From: Rhodobacter sp. | Lineage (GTDB): Bacteria; Pseudomonadota; Alphaproteobacteria; Rhodobacterales; Rhodobacteraceae | Direction of reading: 5' to 3' | Assembly: GCA_020250175.1 (NCBI GenBank) | Contig: JADCEN010000007.1 | Coordinates: 1 to 64,000, forward strand | Length of the DNA: 64,000 nucleotides | Part shown: piece after piece, positions 1-7,619 of the stretch | Layout: each line of letters starts with the position of its first letter | Numbering within the stretch: the stretch's first letter is position 1 | The notes under the pieces: generated by a model | Told to the model about the DNA's origin: nothing | The model's input: the letters and a program-made list of their open reading frames with translations, nothing else | Database searches by the model: none | Translations under genes and position numbers: made by a program

Positions 1-141
1 CGCGACATCAAAGCACATCACCTCGCCCATCAGACCTTCACCGACACGGATAACCTCGACCGGAACATCCACGAGGCCGTCGAAGCCCTGAACGTCGAAC
101 GAAAGCTAAATCCGTTGGCCAACCAAAGAATCTCTGCTTAG
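1..141 (+). pseudogene. 3' end of a transposase, probably IS630-type (cut by window edge)
   Basis: An open frame enters from the left edge and stops with TAG at 139-141, giving 46 residues. The text contains LDRNIHEAVEALNVER and ends NQRISA. This resembles the C-terminal tail of IS630-family DDE transposases, where a short helical tail follows the last catalytic Glu. None of the catalytic residues is in view, so the family call rests on tail similarity from memory. Whether the element upstream is intact cannot be judged. The frame is followed directly by the structured repeat at 182-378. Confidence 0.4.
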
Positions 142-618
142 TGCCGCATGGCGCGGAGAAACCATGGACCGGACGTTGCGGCCAGAGGACCGACCGGAAA
201 CGCTCCGGGGGAGCGTTTCCGCGGTCCGATTGCCGAAGGGCGAAAGCCCTGAGGCAAGGGGTCCTCCCCAAGCCTGACAGCAGCAATCCGGCCGCGCCTG
301 CCTGGGTGGGCGCGGTAACGCGCCTGCCGGGGGCAGGCAGGCGCGGTCGGATTTGACGCGGGTCAAATCCGACAAGAGGAACGGCGGGCGCTGTCGTTCA
401 ATGCCTTAACGAGCATCGTCATTGCTTTTTCCGGGCAGACGCCAATGTCACGGGCTCGGAAAAGGCATTCGAAGTCAGCAGGAATATCGGTGCTGAAATG
501 GCAGCTTTATCTGCAAGCGCGCAGCGGCCATTGACGCGGGGCGCAAACCTGTCCGACAACAGGGGCAGACCATCCGCAGACGCCCCGCATACTCAAGAAG
601 AACGGAACGCCCCCGGAC
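142..618. other. 477-bp intergenic stretch before the Mrp operon
   Basis: Between the transposase tail and mrpA. The first half (182-378) is the structured repeat described separately. The rest (379-618) has open frames but none with a recognisable protein, a clear ribosome-binding site or a convincing promoter. The mrpA promoter probably lies here, but I cannot point to it. Confidence 0.6.
182..378 (+). repeat. Structured repeat, copy 1 (multi-hairpin, RNA-like)
   Basis: Starts CCAGAGGACC and ends GGGTCAAATC-N3-CAAGAG; both blocks recur in the copy at 33279-33490. Stem A: GGACCG (187-192) pairs with CGGTCC (222-227) and encloses an 11-bp stem 196-206/210-220 with a GGG loop. Stem B: TTGCC (230-234) pairs with GGCAA (253-257) and encloses GGGC (238-241), loop GAAA, GCCC (246-249). 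Stem C: 285-304 pairs with 334-353 (20 bp, one G-T), capped by an inner hairpin 305-314/319-328 with loop GTAA. Stem D: 346-357 pairs perfectly with 362-373 and shares bases with the 3' arm of stem C, so C and D cannot both form fully. The two copies were compared by eye. Confidence 0.75.
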
Positions 619-3459
619 ATGTCCCTTGCCCTGATCGCAGCGCTGCCGTTCCTTGGGGCGCTTCTTCCCGGCCTGATGATCCGCGCCGGGCGAAATGCCT
701 GTGCTCTGGCCGCCGGGTCCGCCACCGCGCTGGCGCTGCTGATGGTTGGTCTGCACATTCCCGCCGTGCTTCGCGGCGAGGTGATCCGCACCCGGATCGA
801 CTGGCTGCCGCAGCTTGGCCTGAACGCCAATTTCATGCTGGACGGCCTGGGTCTGCTGTTTGCGGCCCTGATCCTGGGGATCGGGCTGCTGATCATCCTT
901 TATGCGCGGTTCTACCTGTCGTCTGCCGACCCGATGGGGCAGTTCTTCACTTATCTCATGCTGTTCCAGGGTGCGATGCTGGGGATTGTGCTGTCGGACA
1001 ACATCCTTTTGCTGCTGGTGTTCTGGGAGATGACGTCGCTGTCGTCGTTCCTGCTGATCGGCTACCGGAAACACCTGCCCGAGGGACGGCAGGGGGCGCG
1101 GATGGCGCTTGCCGTCACCGGCACCGGCGGGCTGGCGATGATCGCGGGCATGCTCATTCTGGGCAACATCGCGGGCAGCTTCGATCTGTCGGTGATCCTG
1201 ACGCAGAAAGAGGTGATCCAGGCGTCCGACTTGTACCTGCCGGCGCTGATCCTGATCCTGCTGGGCTGTTTCACCAAATCGGCACAGTTCCCCTTCCACT
1301 TCTGGCTGCCGCAGGCCATGGCCGCCCCCACGCCGGTGTCGGCCTATTTGCATTCCGCCACTATGGTGAAGGCGGGCCTGTTCCTGATGGCGCGGCTGTG
1401 GCCGGTGCTGTCGGGCACGCCCGAGTGGTTCACTATCGTTGCCACGACCGGGCTGGTCACGATGCTGCTGGGCGCGGCTGTGGCCCTGTTCAAGGATGAT
1501 CTGAAGGCGCTTCTGGCCTATTCCACGGTCAGCCAGCTTGGGCTGATCACCATGCTGCTGGGCTTCGGCACGCCCGAGGCCGCCGTGGTGGCCCTGTTCC
1601 ACATCCTGAACCACGCCGGTTTCAAGGCCGCCCTCTTCATGTGCGCGGGCATTGTGGACCACGAGGCGCATACCCGCGACATCCGCCGCCTGGGCGGGCT
1701 GCGCCACCTGATGCCGGTAACCTTCGCCATTTCCACCGTTGCCGCCCTGTCGATGGCGGGCATCCCGCCGCTGAACGGCTTTCTGTCCAAGGAAATGATG
1801 CTGGATCAGGCGACACAGACCGTCTGGATGGGCAATCCCTGGCTGATCGCGGCGCTGGCCACGCTGGGGGCGACGCTGTCGGTTGCCTATGCCTTCCGCT
1901 TTATCGGGAATGTCTTTCTGGGCCCGGTGCGCAACGACTGTCCGCATGCCCCGCATGATCCGGGCTTTGGGCTGTGGGCCGCCCCGGCCTTTCTGGCGGT
2001 GCTGGTGATTGTCAGCGGGCTGATGCCGATGACCCTGGTCGGCTGGCTTGTCACCATCGGCGCAGAAGCGGTGACGGCGGGCGCGGCACAGGTGAAGATC
2101 ATTCACTGGCACGGCTTTGTTGCGGCGCTGTGGCTGTCGCTGGGGGCGATTGCGGGCGGCTTTGCCCTGACGCGGGTCCACGCCCCGCTGACCCGCCTCT
2201 GGCTGGCCCTGCCCCGCCCGGATGCGACGGTGCTGTTCAACACCGGCATCGCCGCGGCCTTCGCGTTGGCGCGGGGCCTGACCGGGCGGCTGCACGACGG
2301 CTCTGCCACCCGTGCCCTGGCCATTTCCAGTGTCACGATGATTGCCGCAGGTCTTTGGGCCTTTCTGGGGGGCAGCCACAGCCCCGGCACCCGCAGCCTG
2401 ACCCCGGTGGAGCCGCTGGCGGCAGTGGGGTGGCTCCTGCTGGCAGGATCGACGATCGGGCTTGTGCTGGTGCATCGCAACCGGGTTCTGGCGCTGGTGC
2501 TGGTGGGGGTGATCGGGCTGATCGTGTCGGTCACCTTCGTCTACCTGTCGGCCCCCGACCTGGCCCTGACCCAGATCTCGGTCGAGGTGGCGACCGTGAT
2601 CCTGATGCTGCTGGCCCTGAATTTCCTGCCAAAGCTGACGCCCCCCGAACGCCTGACGCGGGTGGTGCGCGATGCGGTGATTGCGGGGGTGGCGGGGCTG
2701 AGCGCGGGCGGGCTGATCCTGGCGCTGATGCTGCGCGACTTTGCCTTTCCCGGCATTGCCGCCTATCACATCGCCAATTCCAAGACCGAAGGCGGCGGGA
2801 CCAATATCGTCAACGTCATCCTGGTAGATTTCCGCGGCTATGACACCTTCGGCGAAATCACGGTTCTGGGGATTGCAGCGCTGGTGATCTATGCCCTGAC
2901 CGAAGCAATCCTGAAGGGTGGTCCGGCCAATGACCGGCTGCTGAACTGGCAACCCGCCCGGGGCCGCGCCGGGGACCGGCACCCGATGATGTTTGTGATT
3001 GTGACGCGGCTGATCCTGCCGGTGGCGCTGATGGTCGGCGTGTTCATCTTTCTGCGCGGCCACAACCTGCCGGGCGGCGGCTTCGTCGCCGGGCTGATCG
3101 TGGCGATTGCGCTTTTGATGCAATACATGGCCTCGGGCTTTGCCTGGGCGGCCGGGCGCCGGGCAATCGATTACCATGCGCTGATCGCCCTTGGCGTGCT
3201 GGTTGCCGCCGGGACCGGCATCGGGGCCTGGTTCAACGGGCGGCCCTTCCTGACCTCGGACTACGGCTATGTCACGCTGCCGCCGCTGGAGCCGTTCGAG
3301 CTTGCCACAGCGGCGCTGTTTGATTCGGGCGTGTTCCTCTGCGTGCTGGGGGCGGTGATGCTGGCGCTGGCCTCGATCTCGCGGCTGGCGATCCGGGCGG
3401 GCGGCACGGTGAACACCCGGCCTTTCGACATCGACCCCTCGCAGCCGGAGGCGCGGTGA
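619..3459 (+). CDS. mrpA: Mrp/Mnh-type Na+/H+ antiporter subunit A fused to subunit B
   Basis: A 946-residue polytopic inner-membrane protein, the largest subunit of the multi-subunit cation/proton antiporter related to complex I. Residues 1 to about 640 resemble the NuoL-type channel: Glu137 lies in FWEMTSLSSF and Lys220 in FTKSAQFPFHFWLP, matching the essential Glu/Lys pair of MrpA proteins. A MnhB-type domain begins near residue 788 (LILPVALMVGVFIFLRGHN), so subunits A and B are fused; many bacteria keep them separate. First gene of a six-gene operon; its TGA overlaps the next ATG. Start chosen at the first ATG of the frame before the first membrane helix; the ribosome-binding site is weak. 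Confidence 0.93.
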   Translation: MSLALIAALPFLGALLPGLMIRAGRNACALAAGSATALALLMVGLHIPAVLRGEVIRTRIDWLPQLGLNANFMLDGLGLLFAALILGIGLLIILYARFYLSSADPMGQFFTYLMLFQGAMLGIVLSDNILLLLVFWEMTSLSSFLLIGYRKHLPEGRQGARMALAVTGTGGLAMIAGMLILGNIAGSFDLSVILTQKEVIQASDLYLPALILILLGCFTKSAQFPFHFWLPQAMAAPTPVSAYLHSATMVKAGLFLMARLWPVLSGTPEWFTIVATTGLVTMLLGAAVALFKDDLKALLAYSTVSQLGLITMLLGFGTPEAAVVALFHILNHAGFKAALFMCAGIVDHEAHTRDIRRLGGLRHLMPVTFAISTVAALSMAGIPPLNGFLSKEMMLDQATQTVWMGNPWLIAALATLGATLSVAYAFRFIGNVFLGPVRNDCPHAPHDPGFGLWAAPAFLAVLVIVSGLMPMTLVGWLVTIGAEAVTAGAAQVKIIHWHGFVAALWLSLGAIAGGFALTRVHAPLTRLWLALPRPDATVLFNTGIAAAFALARGLTGRLHDGSATRALAISSVTMIAAGLWAFLGGSHSPGTRSLTPVEPLAAVGWLLLAGSTIGLVLVHRNRVLALVLVGVIGLIVSVTFVYLSAPDLALTQISVEVATVILMLLALNFLPKLTPPERLTRVVRDAVIAGVAGLSAGGLILALMLRDFAFPGIAAYHIANSKTEGGGTNIVNVILVDFRGYDTFGEITVLGIAALVIYALTEAILKGGPANDRLLNWQPARGRAGDRHPMMFVIVTRLILPVALMVGVFIFLRGHNLPGGGFVAGLIVAIALLMQYMASGFAWAAGRRAIDYHALIALGVLVAAGTGIGAWFNGRPFLTSDYGYVTLPPLEPFELATAALFDSGVFLCVLGAVMLALASISRLAIRAGGTVNTRPFDIDPSQPEAR

Positions 3460-3812
3460 TGGAATATCTTCTTGCCAGCGGCGTGGGCCTGATGACGGCG
3501 GCCGGTGTCTTTCTGATCCTGCGCCGCCATACCTTTCCGGTGATCCTGGGGCTGGCCTTGCTGTCCTATGCGGTGAACCTGTTCCTCTTCGCCTCGGGGC
3601 GGGTCGTTATCGGCATGCCGCCGATCCTGACAAAGGATGCCGCAGGCTATACCGATCCGCTGACGCAGGCGCTGGTGCTGACGGCTATCGTGATTTCCTT
3701 CGGGATGAGCGCGGTGATCGTCATGATGGCGCTGGGGGCCTTCCTTGAAACCGGGCATGACCGGATCGATACCCATGACGGCAGGACCGAAGACGGGGGT
3801 GCCGGCGATTGA
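3456..3812 (+). CDS. mrpC: Mrp antiporter subunit C (NuoK-like)
   Basis: 118 residues with three hydrophobic helices, the size and pattern of MnhC/MrpC, a homologue of complex I subunit NuoK. It starts in a 4-bp ATGA overlap with mrpA, which indicates translational coupling. The C-terminal 20 or so residues are polar. Part of the membrane complex that exchanges cytoplasmic Na+ for protons. Confidence 0.9.
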   Translation: MMEYLLASGVGLMTAAGVFLILRRHTFPVILGLALLSYAVNLFLFASGRVVIGMPPILTKDAAGYTDPLTQALVLTAIVISFGMSAVIVMMALGAFLETGHDRIDTHDGRTEDGGAGD

Positions 3813-5320
3813 CCCACTGGATCATCGTCCCCGTCGTTTTGCCCGCCGTGCTGGGCGCGCTGATCGTGCTGGCCATGCGCAACGATCTGCTGCTGCAGCG
3901 CGTCTTCGGCCTTGCGGGCACGGTGGCGTTGTTGGGCGTGGCGCTGGCGCTGTTGCGCGCCGCCCTGCTCAACCCGCCAGAGGTCTATCTGCTGGGCAAC
4001 TGGCCCGCCCCTTTCGGCATCGTGCTGATGCTGGACCGTCTGGCGGCACTGATGGTGCTGCTGACGATGGTGCTGGCCCTGTTCGTGCAGCTTTACGCCA
4101 TAGGCACCGGCTGGGATGCAAAGGGGCGGCACTTTCACGCGCTGTTCCTGTTTCAGCTGATGGGCCTGTCGGGTGCCTTCCTGACGGGCGATCTGTTCAA
4201 CCTGTTTGTCTTCTTCGAGGTGCTGCTGATTGCCTCTTACGGGTTGATGATCCACGGCGGCGGCAAGGACCGGCTGCGCGCCGGGGTGCAGTATGTGGCC
4301 TTCAACCTGGTCGGATCGACGCTGTTTCTGTTTGCGCTGGCCACGATCTATTCGGTGACCGGAACGCTCAACATGGCTGACCTTGCCGTCAAGGTCGCGC
4401 TTCTGCCGCAGGGCGATACGGCCCTGCTGCGGGTGGGGGCGATGCTGCTGCTGCTGGTCTTTGCCATCAAGGGGGCGCTGGTGCCGCTGCAGTTCTGGCT
4501 GCCGGGCACCTATGCGGCGGCACCCGGCCCGGTGGCGGCGCTGTTTGCGGTGATGACCAAGGTCGGGGCCTATGCGGTGATCCGGGTCTATACGCTGATC
4601 TTCCCGCCGACGGCCCCGGCGACCGGCCCGATGACCGGCGATGTGCTGCTGCCTGCGGCCCTGGTGACGCTGGGGATCGGGGCCATCGGCGTGCTGGGGG
4701 CGGGCACGCTGGCGCGGCTGGTGGCCTTTGCTGCCATCGCCTCGATGGGCACGCTGTTCACGGCTATCGCGCTTTTTACGCCGCAGGCGACGGCGGCGGC
4801 GCTGTTTTATCTGCTGCATTCCACCTTTGCGACCGCGATCCTGTTTCTGCTGGCCGATCTGGTGCTGTCGCGCCGCGGGGCGGGCACCCTGCGGCAGGCG
4901 CTGCCGCCGGTGGCGCAAAGCGGGCTGCTGGCCGCGCTGTTCTTTGCCGGGGCCATCGCCATGGCGGGCATGCCGCCGCTGTCGGGCTTTGCCGGCAAGC
5001 TCTTGATCCTGCAGGCGGCGCGGGACCATATGGCAACGGTCTGGCCGGTCATCCTTGTGACATCGCTGCTGATGATCCTGGGCTTTGCCGCAGCAGGGTC
5101 CACCCTGTTCTGGAAGGCCCATGCGAGCGCCCGCGACCCCGGGCCGGAACCGCCCCCCGCCGCCGCCCTGCCCCTGGTCGCGGTTTTCGGCCTGATGGCC
5201 TGTCTTGTGGCGCTGACCATCCTTGCCGGTCCGGTGCTGCGCGTTCTGGAGGCCACGGCGGCAGACCTTTATGCCCCCGCGCCCTATACTGCCGCCAACG
5301 CCCTTCCGGCGCAGGATTAG
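3809..5320 (+). CDS. mrpD: Mrp antiporter subunit D (NuoN/NuoM-like)
   Basis: 503 residues and multi-pass, homologous to the proton-channel subunits of complex I. Visible signatures are LFVFFEVLLIASYGL, with the conserved membrane Glu, and LQFWLPGTYAAAPGPVAAL with the following MTKVGAYA. The start is TTG at 3809, overlapping the mrpC stop (TTGA), with a G-rich Shine-Dalgarno region about 9 bases upstream; no ATG is suitably placed. Operon position and length fit subunit D. Confidence 0.92.
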   Translation: MTHWIIVPVVLPAVLGALIVLAMRNDLLLQRVFGLAGTVALLGVALALLRAALLNPPEVYLLGNWPAPFGIVLMLDRLAALMVLLTMVLALFVQLYAIGTGWDAKGRHFHALFLFQLMGLSGAFLTGDLFNLFVFFEVLLIASYGLMIHGGGKDRLRAGVQYVAFNLVGSTLFLFALATIYSVTGTLNMADLAVKVALLPQGDTALLRVGAMLLLLVFAIKGALVPLQFWLPGTYAAAPGPVAALFAVMTKVGAYAVIRVYTLIFPPTAPATGPMTGDVLLPAALVTLGIGAIGVLGAGTLARLVAFAAIASMGTLFTAIALFTPQATAAALFYLLHSTFATAILFLLADLVLSRRGAGTLRQALPPVAQSGLLAALFFAGAIAMAGMPPLSGFAGKLLILQAARDHMATVWPVILVTSLLMILGFAAAGSTLFWKAHASARDPGPEPPPAAALPLVAVFGLMACLVALTILAGPVLRVLEATAADLYAPAPYTAANALPAQD

Positions 5321-5323
5321 GCC

Positions 5324-5815
5324 ATGCTCGCCCGGATCTTTCCCCATCCTGTCCTGACCGCCGGCCTGATCGTGATCTGGCTGCTACTGGTCAACCATAT
5401 CAAGGTCGGCAGCCTGGTGATGGCCGCGATCCTGGGAACAGCCATTCCCCTGCTGACCCAGGCCTACTGGCCGGAAAGGCCGCGCATCCGCAGCCTGTCT
5501 GCCCTTGCGGGCTATGCGGCTTTGGTGGTCTGGGACATCATCCTGGCCAATATCATCGTGGCCCGGATCATCCTGTTCCGGCCCAATGACCTGATCCGGT
5601 CAGCCTGGATCACCGTGCCGCTTGACCTGCGCACGCCCGAGGCGATCACCCTGCTGGCCGCCACGATCACCCTGACCCCCGGCACCGTGACCGCAGACAT
5701 GTCGGCTTGCGGGCGCGCCCTTCTGATCCATTCCCTGCACGCGCCCGACCCCGATGCGGTGCGTGACGGGATCAAATCCCGCTACGAGGCCCGCCTGAAA
5801 AGGATCTTCGAATGA
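5324..5815 (+). CDS. mrpE: Mrp antiporter subunit E
   Basis: 163 residues. Two N-terminal hydrophobic helices (about 10-50) are followed by a third near residue 65 and a soluble C-terminal half containing ITLTPGTVTADM, the hallmark of MnhE/MrpE. The start follows the mrpD stop by three bases; the stop overlaps mrpF by ATGA. Likely needed for assembly of the antiporter. Confidence 0.92.
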   Translation: MLARIFPHPVLTAGLIVIWLLLVNHIKVGSLVMAAILGTAIPLLTQAYWPERPRIRSLSALAGYAALVVWDIILANIIVARIILFRPNDLIRSAWITVPLDLRTPEAITLLAATITLTPGTVTADMSACGRALLIHSLHAPDPDAVRDGIKSRYEARLKRIFE

Positions 5816-6081
5816 TCGAGATTGCTCTGTCCACAGCGCTTGTCTGTTTCGGTCTGGCCCTGTTGATGAATCTGGTCCTGCTCTGGCGCGGCCCGGACCT
5901 GCCGGACAGGGTTTTGGCGGTGGATACCATTGTCATCAACATCATCGCGCTGATCGTGCTTTACGGCATCCGCAGCGGCAACGGCCTGAATTTCGAGGCG
6001 GCCGTGCTGCTGGCGATGACCGGCTTTGTATCCTCTGTCGCCTTCTGCCGCTACATGCTGCGCGGCAATGTGATTGAATAG
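5812..6081 (+). CDS. mrpF: Mrp antiporter subunit F
   Basis: 89 residues with three predicted membrane helices, matching MnhF/MrpF. The stretch PDRVLAVDTIVINIIALIV carries the conserved D-R-V-x-A-x-D pattern of the family. Translation is coupled to mrpE by the 4-bp overlap. A small integral subunit of the antiporter. Confidence 0.9.
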   Translation: MIEIALSTALVCFGLALLMNLVLLWRGPDLPDRVLAVDTIVINIIALIVLYGIRSGNGLNFEAAVLLAMTGFVSSVAFCRYMLRGNVIE

Positions 6082-6090
6082 GGGGCGGAG

Positions 6091-6477
6091 ATGATTGCCG
6101 AGCTTGTTATCAGTATGCTGCTGGTCATCGGCGGGGTCTTCGGCCTGATCGGCAGTATTGGCCTTCTGAAATTGCGCCAGCCGATGCAACGGCTGCATGC
6201 CCCGACCAAGGCAACGACCGTCGGCGTGGGTGCCGTTCTGCTGGCCTCGATCATCTATGCCGCGACGGTGCTGGACGACCCGTCCTGGCAGGAAGTGCTG
6301 ATCGTGGTGTTCCTGTTCATCACCTCTCCGATCACTGCGAACTTCCTGTCGAAGGCCCATCTGCACCGCACCATTCCCGCCGACAGCCTGCCCCCGACCG
6401 GAACAGACAGCCCCTGGGCAACCCTCGATACCGAAGAGGCTGCCGGTGCGCGCGACGCAGACCACAGGGCACCGTGA
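6091..6477 (+). CDS. mrpG: Mrp antiporter subunit G
   Basis: 128 residues: three membrane helices followed by a charged tail of about 30 residues. The segment GLLKLRQPMQRLHAPTKA matches the family signature (L-R-x-P-D/M-x-x-x-R-x-H-A-x-T-K). It has a strong ribosome-binding site (GGGGGCGGAG) 9 bases after the mrpF stop. Last gene of the operon; the next gene lies 139 bases on and is functionally unrelated. Confidence 0.9.
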   Translation: MIAELVISMLLVIGGVFGLIGSIGLLKLRQPMQRLHAPTKATTVGVGAVLLASIIYAATVLDDPSWQEVLIVVFLFITSPITANFLSKAHLHRTIPADSLPPTGTDSPWATLDTEEAAGARDADHRAP

Positions 6478-6616
6478 TCTTTGCGGGCTTGCCGATGGTT
6501 CGTTCCGGGATTCTGACCGGTCGGTAAAATTCCGGGACGGCGGTCCGGCACGGCGCTTGCCACCGGTCGCCCCGGCGTGCAAACCTTGATCCCTGCCCAT
6601 TGCCCGGAGAAGTCCC

Positions 6617-7615
6617 GTGCTGACCCACCCGTCCCCCGTCGTCACCGCGACCGACCGGTTGCCGCAGGTCAGGCATCCGCGCAATCCCGGCATGCCGCTG
6701 GATCTGGACTGGGTGGCGGGCGTGCAGGCCAACACCCCGGCGATCGAGCGGCGCGCCGCGACGCTTCCGGGGCGGCGCAGCGTGAAGAAAGACTGGCAGG
6801 CGGCCTGGCTGCTGAAGGCCATTACGCTGATCGACCTGACGACCCTGTCGGGTGACGATACCGAAGGCCGGGTGCAGCGGCTCTGCGCCAAGGCCCGCCA
6901 GCCGGTGCGCGCTGAGCTGCTGGCGGCGCTGGGGATGCCCGGTATCACCACCGGGGCGGTCTGTGTGTACCACGAAATGGTCCCGGCAGCGGTGCGGGCG
7001 CTGGAAGGCACGTCCATCCCCGTGGCCGCCGTATCCACCGGCTTTCCCGCCGGCTTGTCGCCCTTGCGCCTGCGCATCGCCGAAATTGGCGAAAGCGTGG
7101 CCGCTGGCGCGCGCGAGATCGACATCGTCATTTCCCGCCGCCATGTGCTGACGCAGAACTGGCAGGCCCTGTATGACGAAATGGCCGAAATGCGCGCCGC
7201 CTGCGGCGAGGCGCATGTGAAGGCGATTCTGGCGACCGGAGAGCTTGGCACGCTGCGCAACGTCGCCCGCGCCAGCCTGGTCTGCATGATGGCGGGGGCA
7301 GATTTCATCAAAACCTCCACCGGCAAGGAAAGCGTCAACGCCACGCTTCCCGTCAGCCTGACCATGATCCGCGCGATCCGCGCCTATCAGGACCGCACCG
7401 GCATCAAGGTGGGCTACAAGCCTGCGGGCGGCATATCGAAGGCCAAGGATGCGCTGGTCTACCTGTCGCTGATGAAGGACGAACTGGGGCTTCCCTGGCT
7501 GCAACCCGACCTGTTCCGCTTCGGTGCCTCTTCCCTGCTGGGCGATATCGAACGCCAGCTTGAGCATTTCCTGACCGGTCGCTATTCGGCCGCCAACCGC
7601 CACCCGATGGGATAG
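6617..7615 (+). CDS. deoC: Deoxyribose-phosphate aldolase
   Basis: 332 residues. Cleaves 2-deoxyribose 5-phosphate to glyceraldehyde 3-phosphate and acetaldehyde in deoxynucleoside catabolism. The Schiff-base lysine is Lys232 in DFIKTSTGK and the second active-site lysine is Lys268 in GYKPAGG, a spacing close to that of the E. coli enzyme. It belongs to the longer form with an N-terminal extension. The start is GTG at 6617 with GGAG about 8 bases upstream. The following gene, four bases on, encodes an aldehyde dehydrogenase that could oxidise the acetaldehyde. Confidence 0.93.
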   Translation: MLTHPSPVVTATDRLPQVRHPRNPGMPLDLDWVAGVQANTPAIERRAATLPGRRSVKKDWQAAWLLKAITLIDLTTLSGDDTEGRVQRLCAKARQPVRAELLAALGMPGITTGAVCVYHEMVPAAVRALEGTSIPVAAVSTGFPAGLSPLRLRIAEIGESVAAGAREIDIVISRRHVLTQNWQALYDEMAEMRAACGEAHVKAILATGELGTLRNVARASLVCMMAGADFIKTSTGKESVNATLPVSLTMIRAIRAYQDRTGIKVGYKPAGGISKAKDALVYLSLMKDELGLPWLQPDLFRFGASSLLGDIERQLEHFLTGRYSAANRHPMG

Positions 7616-7619
7616 CGCC

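Noticed and set aside
475..3177. 900-codon open frame on the minus strand across mrpA
   Set aside because: It mirrors a real membrane-protein gene. Its translation is Gln/Arg/His-rich with no family pattern, which is typical of antisense frames in high-GC DNA.
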